This document shows positions 34,029 to 44,774 of a stretch of 64,000 nt of DNA, piece after piece. A program made the position numbers and the translations under genes. Each line of letters opens with the position of its first letter. Positions within the stretch are counted from its first letter, which is position 1. This DNA comes from Purshia tridentata (Eukaryota > Streptophyta > Magnoliopsida > Rosales > Rosaceae): assembly GCA_003254885.1 (NCBI GenBank), contig QANT01009321.1:51370-115369 (forward strand), read 5' to 3'. The notes under the pieces are model-generated. The model had not been told where the DNA came from. It worked only from the letters and a program-made list of their open reading frames with translations, and searched no databases.

Positions 34029-36026
34029 TGAGAGGAGTTGGAAAAAGTACCTGGGCTGGACTTGCCCTTTTTAGCTGATTTCTTCTTAGCTTTCTTCTTT
34101 TTCTTCTTGTTAGAAGATTTACCAGCCCTCACTGTGGTCCCATCAATATTCTTCCCCAACAGCTTGCTAGGCCAAAGCGACTTGTCCGGTGAAGCCGTGT
34201 TGGGTTCACTATCACTCTCCGAACACTCATCATCAAGAGCATGGAAAGAGTTGAAGGAGTTAATTAAAGGGGCTGGAGAAGGAGGATCGCACTCCAAATG
34301 AATAGCACACGTAGTGGAATCCTTCTCAAACTTACGCACAGCTCCAACTACCTCAATTGGGTTAACAATTTTAGGCCAGCCATGCTGCTCAACATGTTTG
34401 CCACTACTTTCCTTCTCAATGACCCTATTGGCAGCCCTTAACACATTTGAAGGAGAGGGTTCATTGCCCGTTTGCTGGTTCACCGTCATGCTAGCATCAG
34501 TTGCCACCTTTTTAACCCACACCATAGGCTTGTAATTAGGGGCGTAGCTACCATTTAAGTGGCCAAAAGATTTACATAAGTTGCACACCATTGGTTTCCA
34601 TTGATAGTCAACCTTAATCTCCACTGACTTAGGAGAGGTAACATCATCTTCACTATTCAACAGAAGATCAAAGGAATCAATTAATTTCGAAGAAGTATCC
34701 ACCTCCACACAAACCCGAGCATATGAGATTCTCTTGTGATTTTGGGTAAGGCTATCCGCATATAGAGGCCTTCCCACAGCACTTGCAATATAGCTCAGCC
34801 CATTAGCTATCCAAAACTCATGAGGGACATTGTAGAAATTGACCCAAATCGGAATCCTAGCGTGGGATTCCTTAGTGAGGATGAGACCTTGCTGCCATTT
34901 CTTTAAAAACAAAGGCTTACCAGCAAATAGCCATGGTCCAGCCTCCAAAATAGTATAACAAGCTTCAGCTCTACCAAACTTGAAGAAGAAAAACCCACTA
35001 TCATTGGCTAAGACGTCAACCAGCCCCTTATTTCCCCAAACTCTCATCGCAATGGACTTAACCACAGTGAAAGGTAGCTTCTTCTCCAACATGTAGCCAA
35101 CTAAGCAATTTTCCCATTGCTTGCAACCTTCAGCCGCCACATGAGGTGGTGGAGCCACCACTTTCCGATTTCCCTCCATAGAAGGTTGGTGATACTTTAG
35201 CTTCATGTGAGCATNTGGGGAGAGTTCCCATCCCCTCTAACAACTTGGCTGTAATTTCTGGGTTTGGTTGTCACATTTTGGGAAATGGTATTGGGTGGTA
35301 ATGTTTGGGGAGTGGTATTGGAAGGTATGGTTTGGGGGGAGTGGTTCTTCTCACAAAATGGACTTTGGGAGTCAGCTGGTGCATGGGCCAATGAAAGGGA
35401 AACTAAAGGTGTTTTGTCACATGGGCTGGGTGGGCAAAGTGGAGAGAAAACTTGGGTAGGGTAAGAAATAGGTTCAGAAATAATTTCAGAAGCTAGGGAG
35501 GACGAAATACCTAAAAATGGTAAGTCTTTAAGGGCTATGCATGCATGGGAAGAGGGAGCAGCACCCAAAAGAATCCCTTGATCCACGTGACAAGGCCTGT
35601 AGCTTCTGTCAGTCGCATGGGCTTCAATAGACACCTCCAATTGTCCAATAGAGCTGGCAGGGGCAGCATCCAATGAGTGCACGTGATTAGAGGTGGTTGA
35701 CCTCCTTTTTTGCTCACACAACCTATTAACCAAGGGGCTAATACCCATTCGACAAAGGGGGGTGACACAAACATGCTGGACCAAAGAGTGCCCTCCCTGA
35801 AACTCACCAATCTGGAGGCGTTTGGCAGCCATGGAAATGGCTCTAAGGACCTCAGATTGGAGGGAGGGGGAAGTCTTAGGGAAGTGTAAGAAGTTGTTAA
35901 AGGCGCACAAGGAAAGCTAAAACTGGGCAGAGGTGGGGATTTGCAAGGAGAGGAAGAGATGGGTTCGCTAGCAGCAAGGAGAAAATCAGAGGGGGGCAAG
36001 AGAAGATGGGGGAGGGTTTGTGGCAA
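34025..36026 (-). pseudogene. LINE-2 ORF1: DUF4283-like RNA-binding protein, disrupted
   Basis: The C-terminal 393 codons (35206-34025) hold the DUF4283-like domain (ENCLVGYMLEKKLPF to RVCVEVDT), a zinc-knuckle region at about 34545-34590 and a Lys-rich tail. The knuckle reads CNLCKSFGHLNGSY: the last zinc ligand, Cys in LINE-1, is Tyr here. The N-terminal part (35910-35203) matches LINE-1 around GGHSLVQHVCVTPLC and ends in NYSQVVRGDG. An N at 35215 separates the two, and their frames differ, so the break may be an assembly gap rather than a mutation. Further upstream the Ser/Pro-rich start is in another frame, open from 36026, so the true start is uncertain. It would act as the RNP coat and RNA-binding protein. 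Confidence 0.85.
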
Positions 36027-36184
36027 GGTGGAAGGACAATACAGAGGCTAAGGAAGGCTGAGAAGTGGTCGGAATCATGATTTGGAGGTAGGTGGAATGA
36101 GATTATGGGCAGAGGCAGCAAGGAGGATTCTAGAGAGAACGAGGAGCATCTCTCTCTAGAAATCAGCTGATTTCACCGTTAAGA

Positions 36185-39100
36185 CTTGAACGCTTATCGT
36201 GACATGAGAGAGTGCTTCCCCATGTCATTCTTTTAAACGGAGAACATTTGGGTGCAAGTTTAATCGAATTGGACTCAGTGTGCACCGAAATGACAATTTC
36301 GTGCATTCATAAGACCTCAAGTGGTTCCTTAGGGTTAGCACGCTAATATCTAGACATGAGAAAGTGCTTCCATATGTCTTTCTTGCCCACGAAGGAGGTT
36401 TTGGTGCCATTTGGATGAATTTGGACTTAGTACGCACGGAAATGTTGTTTTCGCGCATTCTTAACACCTAAAGTGGTTCTTAAGGGCAGGCACGCTAATC
36501 GAGACTTGAGAACGTGCGTCCTCATGTTCTTATTGCCAACCGAGCAGGTTTTGATGCAATTTAAACGAAAGTAGACTGAGTGTGCACTGAAATGAGGTTT
36601 TAGTTACTTTTTAACGCAAAATGTGCTTCTTGAGGGCTAGAACGTTAATCCAAGCATGAGAACGTGCTACTTGCCAACCGCGCACGTTTTGGCACAACTT
36701 TAACAAAGTCGTGCACAGTGTGCAGTGAAATGACGTTCCATACATTCTTAACCCCTAAACTGGTTCGTTGGGGCTAGAACGTTAATCCAAACAAGAGAAA
36801 GTGGTTCCTATTGTCCTTGTTGCAAACCGGGGATGTTTTGGTGCAATTGAAACGAGATTGGGTTGACGAGGCACCGAAATGGGGTTTTCGTGCGTTCTTA
36901 TCAAAAGCTTGCGCTTCTTGAGGTCTAGAACGCTAATACAAGAGTGAGAAAGTGCTTCCCCACATCTTTCTTGCCAACCGGGCACGTTTTGGTTGAAATT
37001 GCACGAAATTGGATTGAGTACGCACCGAAATGATGTTTTCGTGCCTTCTAAACACGAAATGTGCTCCTTTAGGGCTAGAATGCTAATCCAACCATGAGAA
37101 AGTGCTTCCCCATGTCATTCTTAACAACCGATAACGCTCTGGTGCAACTTCAACCAAATTGTACAGGGCGCGCACCGAAACGACGCCTTCGTTCATTCCT
37201 AACACCCAAAGTGGCTCTTTAGGACTAGCACGCTAATCGAAACATTAGAGAGTGCTTCCTCACCTCTTTCTTGCCAATCGGGCACGTTTTGGTGCAATTT
37301 GGACCAAGTTAGACTGAGTACGCACCGAAATGACGTATTGGTGCACTCTTAGCACCTAAAGTTGTTCTTTGGGGCTTGAACGCTTATCGTGACATGAGAG
37401 AGTGCTTCCCCATGTCATTCTTTTAAACGGAGAACATTTCGGTGCAAGTTTAATCGAATTGGACTCAGTGTGCGCTGAAATGACAATTTCGTGCATTCTT
37501 AAGACCTCAAGTGGTCCCTTAGGGTTAGCACGCTAATATCTAGACATGAGAAAGTGCTTCCATATGTCTTTCTTGCCCACGAAGGAGGTTTTAGTGCGAT
37601 TTGGACGAATTTGGACTTAGTACGCACAGAAATGTTGTTTTCGCACATTCATAACACCTAAAATGGTTCTTAAGGGCAGGCACGCTAATCGAGAAACGAG
37701 AACATGCGTCCTCATGTTCTTCTTGCCAACTGAGCAGGTTTTGATGCAATTTAGATGAAAGTAGACTGAGTGTGCACTGAAATGAGGTTTTAGTTACTTG
37801 TTAACGCAAAATGTGCTTCATGAGGGTAGAACGTTAATCCAAGCATGAGAACGTGCTTCTTTCCAACCGCGCACGTTTTGGCACAACTTTAACAAAGTCG
37901 TGCACAGAGTGCACCGAAATGACGTTCCATGCATCCTTAACCCCTAAACTAGTTCGTTGGGGCTAAAACGCTAATCCAAACAAGAGAAAGTGGTTCCTCA
38001 TGTCCTTGTTGCCAACCGGGGACGTTTTGGTGCAATTGAAACGAGATTGGGTTGAGGAGGCACCGAAATGGGGTTTTCGTGCGTTCTTATCAAAAGCATG
38101 CGCTTCTTGAGGGCTAGANGCTAGAACGCTAATCCAAGAGTGAGAAAGTGCTTCCCCACATCTTTCTTGCCAACCGGGTACGTTTTAGTGGAAATTGCAT
38201 GAAATTGGATTGGGTAGGAACCGAAATGATGTTTTCATGCCTTCTAAACATGAAATGTCCTTGTCTAGGGCTAGAATGCTAATCCAAGCATGAGAAAGTG
38301 CTTCCCCATGTCTTTCTTGCCAACCGATAACGTTTTGGTGCAACTTCAACCAAATTGTACAGGGGGCGCACCGAAACGACGCCTTCGTTCATTCCTAACA
38401 CCCAAAGTGGCTCTTTAGGACTAGCACGCTAATCGAGACATTAGAGAGTGCTTCCTCACCTCTTTCTTGCCAATGAGGCACGTTTTGGTGCAATTTGGAC
38501 CAAGTTAGACTGAGTACACACCGAAATGACGTATTGGTGCACTCTTAGCACCTACAGTTGTTCTTTGGGGCTTGAACGCTTATCGTGACATGAGAGAGTT
38601 CTTCCCCAAGTCATTCTTTTAAACGGAGAACATTTGGGTGCAAGTATAATCGAATTGGACTCAGTGTGCACCGAAATGAAAATTTCGTGCATTCTTAAGA
38701 CCTCAAGTGGTTCCTTAGGGTTAGCACGCTAATATCTAGACATGAGAAAGTGCTTCCATATGTCTTTCTTGCCCACGAAGGAGGTTTTGGTGCGAATTGG
38801 AAGAATTTGGACTTAGTACGCAGGGAAATGTTGTTTTCGCACATTCTTAACACCCAAAGTGGTTCTTTAGGGCAGGCACGCTAATTGAGACATGAGAACG
38901 TGCGTCCTCATGTTCTTCTTGCCAATCGGGCAGCTTTTGATGCAATTTAGTCGAAAGTAGACTGAGTGTGCACTGAAATGAGGTTTTAGTTACTTTTTAA
39001 CGCAAAATGTGCTTTTTCAGGGTAGAACGTTAATCCAAGCATGAGAACGTGCTTCTTGCCAACCGCACACATTTTGGCGCAACTTTAAGAAAGTCGTGCA

Positions 39101-42026
39101 AAGTGTGCACCGAAATGACGTTCCAAGCATTCTTAACCCCTAAACTGGTTCCTTTGGGCTAGAACTCTAATCCAAACAAGAGAAAGTGGTTCCTCATGTC
39201 CTTGTTGCCAACCGGGGACGTTTTGGTGGAATTGAAACGAGATTGGGTTGAGGAGATACCAAAATGGGGTTTTCATGCGTTCTTATCAAAAGCATGCGCT
39301 TCTTAAGGGCTAGAACGCTAATCCAAGAGTGAGAAAGTGGTTCCCACATCTTTCTTGCCAACCAGGCACGTTTTAATGGAAATTGTACGAAATTGGATTG
39401 AGTACGCATCGAAATGATGTTTTCGTGCCTTCTAAACACGAAATGTGCTCCTTAAGGGCTAGAAAGCTAATCCAAGCATGAGAAAGTGCTTCCCCATGTC
39501 TTTCTTGCCAACCGATAACGTTTTGGTGCAACTTCAACCAAATTGTACAGGGGGCGCACCGAAACGACGCCTTCATTCATTCCTAACACCCAAAGTGGCT
39601 CTTTAGGACTAGCACGCTAATAGAGACATTAGAGAGTGCTTCCTCACCTCTTTCTTGCCAATCGGGCACGTGTTGTTGCAATTTGGACCAGGTTAGACTG
39701 AGTACGCACCGAAATGACGTATTGGTGCACTCTTAGCACCTAAAGTTGTTCTTTGGGGCTTGAAAGCTTATCGTGACATGAGAGAGTGCTTCCCCAGGTC
39801 AATCTTTTAAACGGAGAACATTTGCGTGCAAGTTTAATCGAATTGGACTCAGTGTGCACCGAAATGAAAATTTCGTGCATTCTTAAGACCTCAAGTGGTT
39901 CCTTAGGGTTAGCACGCTAATATCTCAACATGAGAAAGTGCTTCCATATGTCTTTCTTGCCCATGAAGGAGGTTTTGGTGCGATTTGGACGAATTTGGAC
40001 TTAGTACGCACTGAAATGTTGTGTTCTCGCATTCTTAACACCTAAAGTGGTTCTTTAGGGCAGGCACGCTAATCGAGACATGAGAACATTCGTCCTTATG
40101 TTCTTCTTGCCAACCGGGCAGCTTTTGATGAAATTTAGACGAAAGTAGACTGACCGTGCACTAAAATGAGGTTTTAGTTAATTTTTAACGCAAAATGTGA
40201 TTCTTGAGGGCTAGAACGTTAATCCAAGGATGAGAACGTGCTTCTTGCCAACCGCGCACGTTTTGGGGCAACTTTAACAAAGTCGTGCACAGTGTGCACC
40301 GAACTGACGTTCCTCCCATTCTTAACCCCTAAACTGGTTCGTTGGGGCTAGAACGCTAATCCAAACAAGAGAAAGTGGTTCCTCATGTCCTTGTTGCCAA
40401 CCGGGGACGTTTTGGTGCAATTAAAACGACATTGGGATGAGGAGGTACCGAAATGGGGTTTTCGTGCGTGCTTAACAAAAGCATGCGCTTCTTGTGGGCT
40501 ATAACGCTAATCCAAGAGTGAGAAAGTGCTTCGCCACATCTTTCTTGCCAACCGGGCACGTTTTGGTGGAAATTGCACGAAATTGGATTTAGTACGCACC
40601 GAAATGATGTTTTCGTGCCTTCTAAACACGAAATGTGCTCCTTTAGGGCTAGAACACTAATCCAAGAGTGAGAAAGTGCTTCCACATCTTTCTTGCCATC
40701 CCGGCACGTTTTGGTGGAAATTGCACGAAATTGGATTGAGTACGCACCGAAATGATGTTTTCGTGCCTTCTAAACATGTACTGTGCTCCTTTAGGGCTAG
40801 AATGCTAATCCAAGCATGAGAAAGTGCTTCCCCATGTCTTTCTTCCCAACCGATAACGTTTTGGTGCAACTTCAACCAAATTGTATAGTGTGCGCACCGA
40901 AACAATGACTTCGTTCATTCCTAGCACGCAAAGTGGTTGTTTAGGACTAGCACGCTAATCCAGACATTATTCAGAGTGCTTCCTCACCTCTTTCTTGCCA
41001 ATCGGGTACGTTTTGGTGCAATTTGCACCAAGTTAGACTGAGTACGCATCGAAATGACGTATTGGTGCACTCTTAGCACCTAAAGTTGTTCTTTCAAGCT
41101 TGCACGCTAATCGTGACAGGAGAGAGTGCTTCCCCATGTCATTCTTTTCAACGGAGAACATTTGGGTGCAAGTTTAATCAAATTGGACTCAATGTGCACC
41201 GAAATGACAATTTCGTGCATTCTTAAGACCTCAACTGGTTTCTTAGGGTTAGCACGCTAACATCTAGACATGAGAAAGTGCTTCCATATGTCTTTCTTGC
41301 CCAACAAGGAGGTTTTGAAGCGATTTGGACGAATTTATACTTAGTACGCACCGAAATGTTGTTTTCACGCATTCTTAACACCTAAAGTGATTCTTTAGGC
41401 TAGGCATGCTAATCGAGACATAAGAACGTGCGTCCTCATGTTCTTCTTGCCAACCGTGCAGGTTTTGATGCAATTTAGACGAAAGTAGACTGAGTGTGCA
41501 CTGAAATGAGGTTTTAGTTACTTTTTAACGCAAAATGTGCTTGTTGAGGGCTAGAACGTTAATCCAAGCATGGGAACGTGCTTTTTGCCAACCGCGCACG
41601 TTTTGGCGCAACTTTCACAAAGTCGTGCACAGTGTGGACCGAAATGAAGTTCCATGCATTCTTAACACCGAAAATGGTTCCTTGGGGTAGAACGCTAATC
41701 CAAACAAGAGAAAGTGGTTCCTCATGTCCTTGTTGCCAACCGGGGACGTTTTGGTGCCATTGAAACGAGATTGGGTTGAGGAGGCACCGAAATGTGGTTT
41801 TCGTGCATTCTTAACAAAAGCATGCGCTTCTTGAGGGCTAGAACGCTAATCCAAGAGTGAGAAAGTGCTTCCCCACATCTTTCTTGCGAACCGGGCACGT
41901 TTTGGTGGAAATTGCACGAAATTGGATTGAGTACGCACCGAAATGATGTTTTCGTGCCTTCTAAACACGAAATGTGCTCCTTTAGGGCAAGAATGCTAAT
42001 CCAAGCATGAGAAAGTGCTTCCCCAA
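36185..42026. repeat. Satellite block C3: 8-mer HOR right of LINE-2
   Basis: The first 14 bp, 36185-36198, are the second LINE-2 target-site duplication. m7 starts at 36876, 38065, 39261, 40450 and 41789. The intervals are 1,189, 1,196, 1,189 and 1,339 bp. The 1,196 interval contains an N at 38119 followed by a repeated gctaga, which accounts for all seven extra bases. The 1,339 interval has one extra m7-like monomer at about 40640-40790. The block ends where a 44-bp m8 segment is duplicated (41983-42070). No supported gene. Confidence 0.93.
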
Positions 42027-44773
42027 TAGGGCTAGAATGCTAATCCAAGCATGAGAAAGTTCTTCCCCATGTTTTTCTTGCCAACCGACAACGTTTTGGT
42101 GCCAACCTTAACCAGATTGTACAGAGTGCGCACCGGAATGAGGTCTTCGTTCATTCCTAACACCCAAAGTGGTTCTTTGGGGCTAGCACGCTAATCGAGA
42201 CTTTAGAGAGTGCTTCCTCACCTCTTTCTTGCCAATCGGGCACGTTTTGGTGCAATTTTGATCAAGTGAGACTGAGTATGCCCCGAAGTGACGTATTCGT
42301 GCACTCTTAGCACCTAAAGTTGTATTGGTGCAATTTGGACCAAGTGAGACTGAGTATGAACCGAAATGACGTATTCGTGCACTCTTAGCACCTAAAGTTG
42401 TTCTTCCGGGCTCGAACGCTTATCGAGACATGAGAGAGTGCTTCCCCATGTCTTTCTTTCCAACGGGGAACGTTTTGGTGCAACTTTCATCGAATTGGAC
42501 TCAGTGTGCACCGAAATGACGTTTTCGTGCATTCTTAAGACCCCAAGTGGTTCCTTAGGGTTAGCACGCTATTATCGAGACATGAGAAAGTGCTTCCTCA
42601 TGTCTTTCTTGCCCACCATGGAAGTTTTGGTGCAATTGGGACGAATTTGGACTAAGTACGCGCCGAATTGATGTTTTTGTGCATTCGTAACACCTAAAGT
42701 GGTTCTTTAGGGCTGGCACGCTATCGGGACATGAGAACGTGCGTCTTAGTGTCCTTCTTGCCAACCGGGCACGTTTTGATGCAACTTAGATGAAAGTAGA
42801 CTGAGTGTTCACTGAAATGAGGTTTTAGTTCCTTCTTAACACGATATGTGCTTCTTGAGAGCTAGAACGTTAATCCAAGCATGAGAACGTGCTTCTTGCC
42901 AACCGCGCACGTTTTGGTGCAACTTTAACCAAGTCGTGCACAGTGTGCACCGAAATGACGTTTGATGCATTCTTAACACCTAAACTGGTTCGTTGGTGCT
43001 GGAACGCGAATCCAAACAAGAGAAGGTGCTTCCTCATGTCCATATTGCCAACCGGGGACGTTTTGGGGCAATTGAGACGAAATTGGGTTGATGAGGCACC
43101 GGAATGGGGTTTTCGTGCGTTCTTGTCCAAAGCATGTGCTTCTTGAGGGCTAGAACGCTAATCCAAGAATGAGAAAGTGCTTCCCCACATCTTTCTTGCC
43201 AACCGGGCACGTCTTGGTGGACATTGCACGAAATTGGATTGAGTACGCACCGAAATGACGTTTTCGTCCCTTCTAAACACGGAATTTGCTTCTTTTAGGG
43301 CTAGAATGGTAATCCAAGCATGAGAAAGTGCTTCCCCATGTCTTTCTTGCCAACCGACAACGTTTTGGTGCCAACCTTAACCAGATTGTACAGAGTGCGC
43401 ACCGGAATGAGGTCTTCGTTCATTCCGAACACCCAAAGTGGTTTTTTGGGGCAAGCACGCTCATCGAGACTTTAGAGAGTGCTTCCTCACCTCTTTCTTG
43501 CCAATCGGGCACGTTTTGGTGCAATTTGGATCAAGTGAGACTGAGTATGCACCGAAATGACGTATTCGTGCACTCTTAGCACCTAAAGTTGTTCTTTGGG
43601 GATGGAACGCTTATCGAGACATGAGAGAGTGCTTCCCCATGTCTTTCTTTCCAACGAGGAACGTTTTGGTGCAACTTTCATCGAATTGGACTCAGTGTGC
43701 ACCGAAATGACGTTTTCGTGCATTCTTAAGACCTCAAGTGGTTCCTTAGGGTTAGCACGCTATTATCGAGACATGAGAAAGTGCTTCCTCATGTCTTTCT
43801 TGCCCACCATGGAAGTTTTGGTGCGATTGGGACGAATTTGGACTGAGTACGCCCCGAAATGATGTTTTCGTGCATTCGTAACACCTAAAGTGGTTCTTTA
43901 GGGCTGGCACGCTATCGGGACATGAGAACGTGCGTCCTAGTGTCCTTCCTGCCAACCGGACACGTTTTGATGCAACTTAGACGAAAGTAGACTGAGTGAG
44001 CACTGAAATGAGGTTTTAGTTCCTTCTTAACACGATATGTGCTTCTTGAGGGCTAGAACGTTAATCCAAGCATGAGAACGTGCTTCTTGCCAACCGCGCA
44101 CGTTTTGGTGCAACTTTAACCAAGTCGTGCACAGTGTGCACCGAAATGACGTTTGATGCATTCTTAACACCTAAACTGGTTCGTTGGGGCTGGAACGCGA
44201 ATCCAAACAATAGAAGGTACTTCCTCATGTCCTTACTGCCAACCGGGGACGTTTTGGGGCAATTGAGACGAAATTGGGTTGAGGAGGCACCGAAATGGGG
44301 TTTTCTTGCATTATTGTCCAAAGCATGTGCTTCTTGGGGGCTAGAACGCTAATCCAAGAATGAGAAAGTGCTTCCCCACATCTTTCTTGCCAACCGGGCA
44401 CGTCTTGGTGGACATTGCACGAAATTGGAATGAGTACGCACCGAAATGACGTTTTCGTGCCTTCTAAACACGGAATTTGCTTCTTTTAGGGCTAGAATGG
44501 TAATCCAAGCATGAGAAAGTGCTTCCCCATGTCTTTCTTGCCAACCGACAACGTTTTGGTGCCAACCTTAACCAGATTGTACAGAGTGCGCACCGGAATG
44601 AGATCTTCGTTCATTCCGAACACCCAAAGTGGTTCTTTGGGGCTAGCACGCTCATCGAGACTTTAGAGAGTGCTTCCTCACCTCTTTCTTGCCAATCGGG
44701 CACGTTTTGGTGCAATTTGGATCAAGTGAGACTGAGTAAGCACCGAAATGACGTATTCGTGCACTCTTAGCAC
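42027..44773. repeat. Satellite block D: divergent HOR subfamily island
   Basis: About two HOR units (m7 starts 43101 and 44292, 1,191 bp apart) carry shared variants rare elsewhere: ggtgccaaccttaaccag in m8, caccggaatgagg at the m1 start, cacgctattatcgagacatg in m3, and gctggcacgctatcgggac in m4. An imperfect 78-bp duplication of the m1/m2 junction lies at about 42235-42400. The island ends at an N (44774). Confidence 0.85.
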
Positions 44774-44774
44774 N

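Larger units (their letters stand above)
30094..36184 (-). mobile_element. LINE-2: near full-length plant L1-type LINE
   Basis: A 6.1-kb minus-strand LINE inserted in an m2 monomer, with a 14-bp target-site duplication and a 13-nt poly(A) tail (T-run 30094-30106). Order: 5' UTR, ORF1 (about 36026-34025), ORF2 (34028-30309), 3' UTR with stem-loop. It is inactive: ORF2 carries a 76-bp tandem duplication and a second frameshift, and ORF1 has an N at 35215 plus a frame change near its start. The far 5' end holds a 14-bp palindrome AAATCAGCTGATTT (36160-36173) that LINE-1 lacks. Both LINEs have the same orientation but hit different monomer types and sequences. Confidence 0.95.

Noticed and set aside
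31490-34535. Plus-strand frames over LINE-2
   Set aside because: Shadows of the minus-strand LINE genes.
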